Positions 1 to 11,800 of a stretch of 64,000 bases of DNA are shown in pieces; within the stretch, counting starts at the first letter, position 1, and each line of letters starts with the position of its first letter. The stretch lies in contig BLSF01000066.1 in the NCBI GenBank assembly GCA_012862575.1, forward strand, positions 62,001-126,000, read 5' to 3'. Source of the DNA: Parietichytrium sp. I65-24A (Eukaryota > Sar > Bigyra > Thraustochytrida > Thraustochytriidae). The notes under the pieces are model-generated. The model searched no databases, had not been told where the DNA came from, and saw only the letters and a program-made list of their open reading frames with translations. The position numbers and the translations under genes were made by a program.

Positions 1-1
1 C

Positions 2-2512
2 AAGCTCGGAGACACAGTCATGCAGTTTGGGTGTCCCCCAGAGACAATCAAAGACTCTATGACACTCGGCCTGGATGTGCCAAGGTACTTCGTGGTGCTT
101 GGGGACCTTTTTTCAAGAACAAAAGGGGTCAACTACGCGGAACTAGAGTTTCCGTGCTATTTCAACTTTTTTATTCGCAAGCAAAAGACTATTGTGCTCA
201 CCACTAAAATCATCGAGCAGAGAATACGCGCTCTATTCCGCGAGACACTTCTCGGCCCAAGTCCAGAGGACTTTAAAATTGCGGCAGATTTCCCACCAGG
301 TTGCCCTCCCGACCATTTTCCGGACTTTGTGAGGGAAGGAGAATGGCTTGACGCCGCACGAAAGACACTAAGCGTCGACTCACTTCTGGAATTTAGAATT
401 TTTGATGCTGTGGAGTGGGACAGCACCGGGTATGCGCATGTATATCAAGTAGACCTCCCTGACGACATTTCTGTGAAATACTACCGGGACCAACGCGCAT
501 ACCACGTGAGTTCTCCAATCATCAGGCGGAACGAGGAATCCGCCACAACGGAAGGCGACCAAACCTCGGAATCCACCTCAGAATCCGTGAACAGCGCAAC
601 AAGCGATGACTCCATTTTTGCGCCAGTAGCGAAGTGTGATGCTGATTTCGAACTCGTGCTTCATGTGGAGGAAATTATTCGGCGCATTGAAGAAGAACCC
701 GCTTCCGCGGAATTACGCGCCTCGCTTCTAGAAACTCAAACACCAATAACCGAGCTCCCAATGTTTGGGGTTACAATGCTCGGGACTTCGCATGGGTTTG
801 ATCCGAAAGGGCAAACCACAGGTTTCGTGTTGTGGGCGAACAGAAGAGGCACGATGGTGGACCCCCCACCAGCGGCTTTAGATTGTCTTCTGGCGCTCGG
901 AATCTCCAGTCGCACAATAGACTCTATTGTCCTAACCCACTGCCACAGTGACCACGACGCAGGAGCCTTTCGAAGGCTCCTTTTTGACCAGCACATTACT
1001 ATTTACACCACTCGCACAATTTTTGATAGCTTCGTGCGCAAATATTCGAATGTAAGCGGGTTTTCGCAGGACTTTCTTCAGCAACTGCTGTTAGTCAGGC
1101 TAGTTCTTATTGGAGAGGAGGTTTTCATCCACGGAGCATCGTGGCGATTCTTCTACTCGCTTCACACAATTCCGTGCATCGGTTTCGAGGTCAAGCTTAG
1201 TGGAAAGTCCATCGCGTACAGCGGAGACACCAACTCCTCTCCAGATCTATTCAAGAGAATGCATGCAGAAGGAATTATTGGCGATGGCCGGTACAACTCC
1301 TTGGCCTCGTTTCCTTGGGACGCCGACATGATCCTGCATGAAGCTGGGGTCCCACCTATTCACACACCAATGACAGAACTTCTCAAGCTCCCCGCTGAAG
1401 TAAAGGAGAAGCTTTATGTCGTTCATGTGGCCAAGAAAGACGTACCAAAAGACGCCGGATTCCATACTATCAATCAAGGAGAGACGAAGATTGTATCCGT
1501 GCCCCGTAACGAACTCGATGTCTCAATCGAGATTCTGGACGTTCTCAGCACAGCTGATCTACTTCGAGAAGCATGCGAGTCTTTTCGCGATGCTTTGGGG
1601 TGTATGTATCTCGTGCAGATTGAAGAATTTCAGCCAAACGAGCTTATTGTAAAGGCTGGCGACCCAGGAGATAGAATATTTATTCTTACAAAGGGTACTG
1701 CTGTTGTCTCTTGGGAGAACAATGGGGTGAAAGGGTCCAAGAAATTTCACGTTGGGGATTATTTTGGGGAAGCCAGCCTTGTTACCGGGGAGCCACGAAA
1801 CGCTGACGTCACTGCCAAAGACCACGTTCGGGCCGCAACGCTGTCAAGGCAGCACTTTGAGCATCTCATTGGCGGAACCAACATCAAAGAGAAGCTGATA
1901 GCGCTGGCGCGTATTCGCAAGAAGAATACCTGGCAGCTCATCTCTAACAACTCTGTCACGAAGCTATTGACTTCCACCGCAAAGACGCAGCTTGAAACAG
2001 CCATGGAGGAGCGATGTTTTAAAAAAGGGGACGTAATTTGGGAAGTTGGCGACGCTGCAGAGATGCTACTCTTTATACAATCGGGAACTTTCCATATCAA
2101 GGCAGACCCTCAGATCTTACGAGAACGGAAGATCAATCTTAGTATTACGATTGAGAAAGAGAGCGGGGCTATGCAGCTCATGAATTCACAGCTCAACCGA
2201 GCCACGAGCAAAGCTGGTCCTGCGCTTGTTCGAAGACGATCAGTCTTGCTCACGAGACCAGATTCGTTCCTAAGTATGAAGGATGACTCGGATATCGAGC
2301 TGGCAGAGACGAGAATGCTGGAAGGAATTGTTCACTGCGGTGCTTTCATCGGCGATTTCGATGCCGTGTTTGCAGATGAGGCAGTAGCGTCCACGGTGGT
2401 ATGCCTCGAAGGTGGAACAGCGCTCGTAATTCCGCGAGCGAAATGGAAGCAGTTCTGCGCAACTTTTCCTGGTGGACTATTATTCTTCATGAACAAGCAC
2501 ATTGTCATGTGA
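2..2512 (+). CDS. MBL-fold hydrolase fused to two cyclic-nucleotide-binding domains, 5' partial
   Basis: The frame is open to the left window edge (codons read from base 2), so the N-terminus is probably missing. The first in-window ATG is at 20; residues are counted from it (830 aa). Residues ~250-500 form a metallo-beta-lactamase fold: the HxHxDH zinc motif (THCHSDHDAG, ~307-316), a later H near an IPCIGFE segment, SGDTN, and an HEAG...IHTP pair resembling RNase Z or class II phosphodiesterases. Residues ~545-650 form a cyclic-nucleotide-binding domain with a canonical phosphate cassette (FGEASL...PRNADV, Glu and Arg both present). A second cNMP-like domain (~665-825) is split by an insert of about 70 residues and lacks the cassette Arg, so it is likely degenerate. 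Inference: a cyclic-nucleotide-regulated hydrolase, possibly a phosphodiesterase. Residues 1-240 are unrecognised. It ends convergently with the dynein gene. Confidence 0.85.
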   Translation, partial: KLGDTVMQFGCPPETIKDSMTLGLDVPRYFVVLGDLFSRTKGVNYAELEFPCYFNFFIRKQKTIVLTTKIIEQRIRALFRETLLGPSPEDFKIAADFPPGCPPDHFPDFVREGEWLDAARKTLSVDSLLEFRIFDAVEWDSTGYAHVYQVDLPDDISVKYYRDQRAYHVSSPIIRRNEESATTEGDQTSESTSESVNSATSDDSIFAPVAKCDADFELVLHVEEIIRRIEEEPASAELRASLLETQTPITELPMFGVTMLGTSHGFDPKGQTTGFVLWANRRGTMVDPPPAALDCLLALGISSRTIDSIVLTHCHSDHDAGAFRRLLFDQHITIYTTRTIFDSFVRKYSNVSGFSQDFLQQLLLVRLVLIGEEVFIHGASWRFFYSLHTIPCIGFEVKLSGKSIAYSGDTNSSPDLFKRMHAEGIIGDGRYNSLASFPWDADMILHEAGVPPIHTPMTELLKLPAEVKEKLYVVHVAKKDVPKDAGFHTINQGETKIVSVPRNELDVSIEILDVLSTADLLREACESFRDALGCMYLVQIEEFQPNELIVKAGDPGDRIFILTKGTAVVSWENNGVKGSKKFHVGDYFGEASLVTGEPRNADVTAKDHVRAATLSRQHFEHLIGGTNIKEKLIALARIRKKNTWQLISNNSVTKLLTSTAKTQLETAMEERCFKKGDVIWEVGDAAEMLLFIQSGTFHIKADPQILRERKINLSITIEKESGAMQLMNSQLNRATSKAGPALVRRRSVLLTRPDSFLSMKDDSDIELAETRMLEGIVHCGAFIGDFDAVFADEAVASTVVCLEGGTALVIPRAKWKQFCATFPGGLLFFMNKHIVM

Positions 2513-2807
2513 TCCATCTCAACTCTATTTTGGACTATCTATCCTTTCTTCTTAAGAAATTTTGTTTGTGTCGATTATTTGCGGTTTTATCTGGAGTACA
2601 TGAGAGTGAATGAGCAGAAAAAGGCGGAAACTCACCGAGACGCCCCGGGGGAGAGCGTAGGGAAAAGATTCGATCAAGTCAGGCTTGGATTGCTTGCTGA
2701 GCCTTTCTTTGCGAAAACACAAACAAGCAGGACCGTCAAATTTTGATTAAAAAATTCTTACTCCTTTTAATTTTCTTGGATATGCATACATGCACAAAAT
2801 GAGAGAT
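2513..2807. other. Convergent 3' intergenic spacer
   Basis: Nearly 300 bp between two convergent stop codons. It is AT-rich towards 2740-2790, as expected for 3' untranslated and polyadenylation regions. No gene or RNA seen. Confidence 0.6.
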
Positions 2808-5800
2808 CTACTCGTCGAGATTGAGAAGAGCTGCGCAACCAAGCATGATCCACACATTTGGATCCAGATCAGTTGGAATATAGACGGCCAGTACAAAGTT
2901 TGTACTCATTCCGGTCGTGCTTAAGACTCCTTGCCGATCAGAGGTTTTGTACACTGGACATGCGTAGTCTTTTGGGCTCGGCTTGTAGTTGACAGACGGG
3001 ATCAAATGCACCGGCGGAATTGGCGTAAACATTTGTCCAAGCTGAGATTGTGCCATCTGCTCTGTTTCTCGGTCAAAACGTGCGCCTTCCATGCACATCC
3101 CATAGACGTATACGCCATCTTCAGGAGGCTCTACAATGTCCTGAACCTCTTTGTTGATGACTGTGTTGCGAAAGGTTAGCTCGTCCACCGCAACATGGTA
3201 CTTTCTGGCGTGGGTCTGCAAAGTACCGGTCATGAAACCTTGCGGAAAGAAGAAAGCCTGAAGGGGAAATACGGTCGGCTGTCCTTCTGATAGCCAGGTT
3301 CGCAAAAAGTCCACACGAAAGATCATGTCTTTTACCCAGCTCATGAGAGGTTTGCGAGAGGCAAAGGACGGCCACAACTCGGGGACTTTATTGATCAAGA
3401 ATGCAGTATACATCTTGTCCAGATCCATACTCATGACGACCAGCCCTTGAATGGCGCGAGCTAGCTCGCGTAGACTCGAGCGCATGGTGCGGATTAGCTT
3501 GTTGAATTTGACCATCTCCTGAGACAGCACTGTGTCCAAAGAGCTAATGAGGCCGCTATCCAAGACAACAAAGGTATTAGGGCCAGCCTGCTCCCTGTCC
3601 AAAAGAGCTGGGACTTGCGCGTCGATTTCTGCGACCAGGCTGAGTACGATCTCATCCGAGCTCGGCCCAGAGCCCCCGCCACTCTCCCTGGGCTGCAAAG
3701 CAAGCATCGTGGAAATCATTGTGGAACTTTCCGCCTTCTGGAAAGTAATTTCTGCATTCTTGTGCATTCCAAACACCTCGGAGTCATCCACCATTGGGAG
3801 ATTTTTAAGATACTTTACGACCTCCGCAAATTCGCCTTCGGGCGGAGCAAAGTACAGACCCGATTCGGAAAATTTGTACGAGTCGTCCAAAATTTCCGGC
3901 GAGCAAAATTTGGCCAAAATACCCATCAAGCATCGTCGATCCCAATCGTCGGTCACGCGACCTCCATAGTTAATTTGCCCGGTCACGTAGACCAAGGCGT
4001 CCCATGGAACAGTGGGCTGTTCGTCCAAGAAGCGCTGCAGGACGGATACACTGGTTTCTAGATCTGTATCATTAAATTCGTAACGGATATTCCATCCCAG
4101 TGGCCCGAACTTCCTGCGCTCTTGAACAAGGGCATGGAAGAAAGAGAATCCGACTAGCAACTTCTTCCAAGGCAGTGGCTTCAAGCAGGCCTCCCAGCTT
4201 GTCTCTGTGACAATATTGTTGTCGAACGATCTGATGAGGTTCGCGCGCAAGCCTTTCGGTGGCTCATTCGTCAGCTTCACACCGCTTTGCAGCACGGTGA
4301 CGGGAAAGTACACTGCAGGAAACGACGTCAAATAGAGCCTAAAGTCGGGGTCAATCACATCTTGATTTTCTTCGAGCCCGAGAACAATTTTCTCTAGCGA
4401 AGGCATCCAGCTTTTTGCAAGATGGCAATTTTGCAATAGAACCCAGTCACCATTCTTGACGCTGTTCTCGACAAGCCTCTCGGCATGCGGACCCTGGCCC
4501 TGGCCTAGCGAAATAACATGCAGGCGCTCACCATAGCCCTTCTCCTTAGCAAACTTGAGCAGCATACTCGTGGGATCTGCTCCCTGAGAGAGCACAAATA
4601 TGAGCGGAGTGAAGCTGCTCGTTCCGGCGTAGACATCTTCCATTTGGACTGGCGGAAACTCCACAAAACTCCTGCCAAGGTTGCTCTCTACGAACGCATT
4701 GATAGCCACGAGAAGGCTCTCTTCCTTGAATACTTTGACGATCATTAGCTTCTGGAATTTCGTGAGCCGGTCCTCGAATCCGTCTGGAAGCGTCTCAAAG
4801 TAGGGAGCGTCGCTCTCGATCCACGTGCGCCATCCATCCTCAAAGTGCTCTGATATGGAAGCAGCAAGGCCTTCAAACGGGCGGAACTCACTCTCGCCAG
4901 CGTCAGCACCCTCTTCAGCACCGGCGTCAGCCTCAGCCTCATCGGACTCCGACCCCTCCGACTTCTTTAGCAAGATGATGTCTTTGTCCATGGCACAAAT
5001 GTTGTCCCATTGCTGCTCTGAAACTAGCTGGTTAGCCCCTTCAGGAATTTCGCTCATCCCAGCACGATCAACTGTGCCAACACCTCTGAGCAAATGCATA
5101 AACTCCATTCTGGAAATTTCATGGCTTTCCACGAGGAGAATCTGAAAGCAAATAAGACTTGCAAACAGCGACTTGTGCCTCTCAAATAGACCACGCGACA
5201 CCTGAGAGAAGATGTACTTGGTCTGGTACTCCAGTAAAATCGATAAGCGTTTCTCCAAGTCGCTCGCCTTTGGAGCATTTCTTAGGCAGGTGTTGAAGAG
5301 AGCTTGGAAGAAAGACAGGGAATACTGGTACATAGGATCGATCTGAGCCAGATCTGCCACCACAAAATAGATGATTGCACCTCTGGTTGCAACAGAGCGG
5401 TACAAGGCGCGAGCCTCTTCGATACTGACCTGTGTCTTCTTTGACTCCTCTACACGCTCGTGAATGATCGCTGAAGTAGTTTTCGAATCTGCGAGCGTGT
5501 TGATCAAGACCTCGTCATCGAGAATGTTACCTTTTGACTCTGACAGCAGTTGCAATATCTTTGCCTCGAGATCTTTCAGCTGCTTTGCATCAGCCGCCAT
5601 GGTCGTCACGAGCTTGTTCTTCTTCTCCTCAACATCTGGCCGCTCTGCTTTGACGACATCTCCTAGCAGCTGGTCTGTGAGCCCCACAAATGTTACCGTG
5701 AAATTTATCAGCGTCACCTTGATGCACACTTCCGGCAGGTAATGTGGATTCGGCATCTTTGTTGTCATGTAAAACTTGAAATTGTCGTCGTAGTCGATGT

Positions 5801-8800
5801 CTGAGTCACCAAGGTGAATCAACTTTCGGCCGCCTTGAAAGAACACGGCCTTTTGCAAGATGGGCTCCAAGGATGGGTCGATGTGTTCGTCCAGATCCTC
5901 AATGAGAACCGGCCTGCCAACGCGGATTCCATTCTCCAATGAGCGCAGGAGATTCGGATTGGACATTTTGATTACCTCCAGGTTGTTAACTGACTCGCTG
6001 TTTTTAATCCAGCGGTTTGCCTGACCCTGCGGATCGATCATCAACGGCCATCTCTTGCCTCGAGCTACTAGAAGCGCACTGTCAGCGGAAACATCATCGG
6101 TTGGTAGACCATCGATTTGCCATGCACGCAGTTGTACAGGATTGCCAATCGTGCTCTGCAGCGAACAAGACTCTGAGCATGGAATCTCAAGATTTTTGCA
6201 TCTCTCAGTCCACTGTTCGACCAACCTTTCTCTGTACGGTCCGGTGAATGCACCATAATAGGAGATGCACCCTGCCGAAATCATGACATCTCCGGTGAGG
6301 AGCTGCAAATCGACTGCAATGTTGGCCAGAGTTTGATTCCAGCGAACCCCCTCGGACGCCAAGCCTGAGGTAAGCTTTTCCGCTCGCACGAGACGGTCTT
6401 TCGTTAGCTGCGATTGGTCTTCGAGCTCTTTCTTCGCCTGCAAGGTAGCATCCAACTGGCTCTGAAGCGCATTCACTTTGTCTCGGACGTCTTGAAGCTC
6501 TTTCTGTTTCTCCGCGAGAAGGGCATTTGCCTGCTGCATCTGCTTGTTCATCTCGTCAAGGACGGCCATTTTCGGGGCCACCTCCTTGGCGACGTCGGCA
6601 TACAAATCCATGGCATGGACAAACATACAAAGAGAGGTGGCGGCAACGGAAACCTTCTTCACGTTCTCAACTTGCATCACATCCATCGCGACGTACTTCT
6701 TGACTTTTTTCAAAGCAGCTTGAGGGATGTTATCCTTGTCGTATTCTTGCAAGTTCTTCATGAAGTTGGGGTCCGAAAGAAGCTTCTTGGAGCTGTCCCA
6801 GTCAGGTTTGCAATCCATCAAAATGCAAATGGCTTCCATCACTGTTCGCACAGCCGGAGGGGGCTTCGAGAAAGACTTAATCTCAGTAATGTCCTTCTTA
6901 TCCAGAGCATCGAGGGCTTTGAGAGCTTTGCTAAGCGCGGGCATCGCCTTGTCAAGGTCTGCTTGCGCATCGGCCTGGACGACAGCGACCTCTGCTGCTT
7001 GCTTTTTCACAACTGCCTCGTCCGCACTCACTCGCTCTTCCACAACAGCTGCTTCTCCCTTGTCCTTGTTCACTCGCTTGATAAGCTCCTCTGTTTCGGC
7101 AGCTTTGGTGACAAGAATGGGCTGCAACTGTTTCAGTTCCTCTTTAAGATCATCCACGATCTTGTTCGTCTCGTTCAGTTTCGTGACACCAACTTCCATT
7201 CGCTGCTTGACGACCAAGAGCTCTTCCTGTTTCTCTTTAAGCATGGTCCGGTACAGGTCGATGAGGTCCAAGTAACTTTTAGGGGTGGTGTAGATTCTTC
7301 TGCGAAGTTTTTGATAAAACTCCTCGGAGATGTCGATGACACTTGTATGGATCTCCCCACAGATCGCAACCAACGCGTCGCGAACTTCAGGTTCCACTGA
7401 CAGCTCAGAAAGAAATCGTTGGGCCACAGACTCAAGAGCTGATTTTGGCCACTCCATATACCAGTCAATGGTTGTACAGTTGATCAGAGACGGAAAGTTT
7501 CGGCACCGAACACGGAGCGAATCTCCGACCGGTGACATGCAAAGCACAATATGGAGTAGATCACGAACCCTCGAAATGAACTGGACGCGGCAATTTTCTC
7601 GTGTCTCTGGTATTCCCATCTGTTTCACCACCGGAATCATGTCATTCAAGATTCTGTCCATCTCGTCTTGAGGGAATAAGTTGGGGATTTCTCCGCTGTT
7701 CAGAACATTGTTGATGTCTTCCAGGAAAGACTCCTCCACTATCTGTGTGTCAGTGAAAAGGAAGACTACGTTGTTTCCCTGTACCCCGGTCTTGATCATC
7801 AAATTCTTGATGTCTTCATGGAATTCAGCAAGGCCGTAACCGCGAACAAGTTCAATTTGGTAGCACTCAAAGCCGCTCATGAAGGATGCCAGACGGGTGC
7901 AGCTCTGCTTCCCACTGCCTCCAACTCCAATCAAGAGAGCATTGCCACGAGGCTGACGAATGATTCTGGAAATTCTCGAAATGTGCTCAATTGCATCCTT
8001 GAAGAATACAAGATTCATTTGCGAAGGGTTTGACATGTTGTATTCGTCCAAGTTGTCTTCCAAGACTTGAATCACTTTTTGAGAGTCTTTTGCGTACTCG
8101 TACATTCGCTCATCGAGTGCCAAACCTGGGCGCAAAAAGTCGCAAAACATGACGGGCCAGTCGGACTCGAAGGTCTTCTCGTGCGTCATGTCGATCTTGA
8201 GCTGCTTTGTGGTAAGCTCGATTAGCAGCTTGGTGAACCAAAGCTTATCCTCGATATTAATCAGACGATCATGGAAGACTCGCATACTTTCGTGCATGAA
8301 TAGAAGGGCGAAAACGTCAGGCTCGTTGCACTTTTTCGGTTGGACCATGAGGATCCCCTGAAAGACCTTGCTAACATCACGAAGATTAAACGTGTAATGC
8401 GACTTAGCAGGGGTTGGCAGGAGCTCTTTACTGATCCTTGTGAAAATCTCCACCACTGACGACACGATGGGGTTCACAAGATCTTTGCAAGCGTCATTCG
8501 AAAAGCCCTTCGCAAATCCCCCAAGGATAGCGCGGAAAATATGCTGCATAGTCCGGTCCGAAGCGGGGCGCATGCACAGAATATTGAAATGGCGCTTGAA
8601 ACGAGGGGTGACAGGATTTCTGCCCCCGCCGGGAGGAGCGGCGCATACCATGAGCATGGTATTCTCAATGTCTTTCCAGAAGAGCTTGTCTCGGTCGTAG
8701 AACCCCTTCATGTCCAAGAATTGCCGAAGCAGTTCCACCGGTGGCTGGGCGCCATACTCCTCGACTAGAGGCATGTTGACGTCGTCCACAAACACCACTA

Positions 8801-11800
8801 TGCGGCGATTGGCTGGTGCTCCGAGAAGGGTTTTGCGCTTTTTTTCCAATTTGCTTTCAATCGTCTCCTGAATAACCAGTGAGATGGATTGGGCGGAGAA
8901 GCTGATATTGATGGTCTGAATCCCCATTCCACTCTTCGGATCATCCTCCGGCAGCGGAGCGCAACGGGAGAGCGTGTCCGTAATGACCGACGTTTTCCCC
9001 GTACCTGTCACTCCTGTCAAGAAGACAGGTCTTTCGCGCTTCATGAGCTGACGAATCACATATGCATACCTGGTGGTATCCACACTAGGCACCAAGAGCT
9101 GAAAATATGGTAAAGTGGAGTCATACTCGAACGGCGGAATGATCTCCTCGAAAGACTTCCACGATCCACCAGGCTCATCGCGAATATCCACCCAGTAGTC
9201 ATACACGACTCCTTGCGGCGGCAACTGCACCTTGCGCTCGGCTTCCTCGAATGCTGCTCGAACCATCTGGTCAAATCCTTCCCAGCCCTCGAATGTGATA
9301 CTCCCTCCGACACCCCAGACCAAACTGAACAAAATCAATTTGTCCACGAGCTTCTTGGCGTCCGCCTCTTTTAAATCTTCATTGTTCTCGCTGCCACCCT
9401 CTGCGTTGAGCTCTGGCCCAAAGAGCCTTACCCCCATCTTTGGCTGAAACAGGGATTCGAACAATTTGCACATGGAGACAACCAGATCTCCGTTCAACGT
9501 CGCTACGGGTTCGGCACAATTTCTTCGGATGAATTTGAGAGCCTTGTCCACAAACGTATCGAACGTTTCGTAGATGTAATCCTTGATGTACTGTGGAACT
9601 TGTTTGGGAAATATCTCGCTGTTCAGCCAGCTCGTCACAAGCGCTCTCCAGCCGAGGTCGTCGGGAGACATGTACATGACTCCAAGACGAGAGACTGTAG
9701 CGGGAGATGCTACTGCAAGGTCCATGACCTCGAAGAGACACTTCATCTGGACCTTCAGCTTGATACGCTCTCCGTTCGCAAGGCAGAGGGTCATGTTGTC
9801 GTCTAGCACAGTGTTCATGTTTTCGATCCACAGCGCGTCGATAGGGCCATCAAACACTGTCCACCTTTTAATTTCGTCCGTACCGTTGCAATCGTTGACA
9901 GCCTTGCGCATGATAGTAGACGCCAACCCGTCGTGCCACTCTTGTGTCAGCTCATTGAATTCACCATACAGCTCTCCCATCGTGATACATTTCGGATTGA
10001 GTACAGTAGCTTCACAGTGCTGAAAGCGCTCATCTGCCACGCCTCTGTCGCGCATGTTACCCATTGCAGCTTTCAAAATCTTCCAACAGGTGGTTTTCCC
10101 ACCACCAGTTGGCCCGACAATAGTTGCGCCAAACCGGACATTAAAGACATCAAACTGCTGGATAACTTTGGTGATAAAACTCGGGACAAGCTGCAGATTT
10201 GCCTTTTTGATCTCCTCTTCAATAGCGGTTTGAAAGATTCCGTAGTCATCGGTCGGCACAACGACTCCTGGGAACAGATCTGACACGATCGCGCGAAACA
10301 ATGGCAAGTCCTCCGACAGGCACTTTGGAACATTTGAGTCGCGCAGAGCGCGAATCAAAGTGACATCTTCGCTCACGTGTGGGTTGCCGCGTTTAAGACC
10401 TCCAGCCATCACCAACACAGACTTCACGGCACGAAGACCGTAGTCGTAATGAGGCTGCTGAGACAACTGCTGAGAACTTAGATGAAAGAGCTTAATCATC
10501 TTGCGAGACAAGGTTTTGGCGTCTCCAAACCCCTCCGCGAACAACATAATCTCTGCAATGAGGGCGTAATCTGGAACCATCATGGAGACCGGGCGGAAGC
10601 AAACCTTCAAGTTGTCAGGCAGTTCCGTACGGCCGGCGTAACCGGGATTCATGGTCACAATCACATGGTGATCTTTGAGAGCAATGTCGATGCCCATGAA
10701 AACGATCCGGTCCTTGCCCTCAAGACGGCCTTGGCGAAGCAGAAGCAGCTGCTGCGCGACGACGGATAAGACTTCAATATCGATACGGTTGAACTCGTCG
10801 AGGCAAGTCCATGCTCCGGTTTGCGCAAGCCCCCTGAAAAGCTTTCCCATCATCTTGTAGTCAATCTGATCCGAGCAATTAAAGACGATGCATTGTACAC
10901 CCAACGCTTTAGCCAGATCTTTGGACGACTCCGTTTTCCCAGTACCTGCTGGACCAGCTGGCGCAGCTCCTAGCTTTAGGCCGTAAGAGCCTGTGATCGT
11001 CATCCAGCACCGATCAGTGAGCGGCGTGATCACCAGACGTGTTGTACAACCCTGGTACTCGTACCCAAAGTTGATGACGGCGTCGGAATGTCTTACCCGG
11101 CAGTCATCTACATCGGCGTCCCAGTAGTAGCGCAACTGCATCTGCCAAGTGAAGTTGCCCACCTCGGTCACCTTCTCCTTGTAAAGTGTCTCGACGATGT
11201 CACGCGCGTGGACATCGGTGGTGACCAATGCCACGATGACAGAGCGTTGCCTCTTGGTGAGCTCTCCTCGAATAAGCTCGATCAGGGCCTGGAGCTCGTC
11301 AAGATTGGTCTGGTACCACTTGCCCATTTCGCCCTCCGGGTCAGTTTCGTGTCGAAGAGCAGCCTCGGTGCCTTGTACCCATGTCATTTGAGCCGCTGTG
11401 GCGACTATCTGCCCAGGGTGCTCCAAAACCCATTGCCGTCTGGGCTTGGTAGGATAATCTAGCAAGCCAACTTTCATGAGTTTCTGCAAACTAATTTTCA
11501 TGTGAGATTCCACGGCGCTGAGCCAGTCCTCGACGTTTCCGCGAGCCTTGAGGTTCTTTCCTAGTTCTATCCTCTCGCCCTCTGGTGAAATCATGGCTTC
11601 GATGTCAATGCTTCCAGGTTTAGACCCAAAGTCGAGCTCCACAAGCGCGTCAAAGCACTTGCGCAGATGTGGTTGAACAGCTTGTGGATCCTTCGTTTGC
11701 GCTAGAATCTCAAGCAGCTCGTCATTAGCAAGAAAATAAAACCTTGGGAAAGCTGCTCGTTTTGTCTCCAAGTAGTCTTCCAGACTCTTTTGAATTTTGT

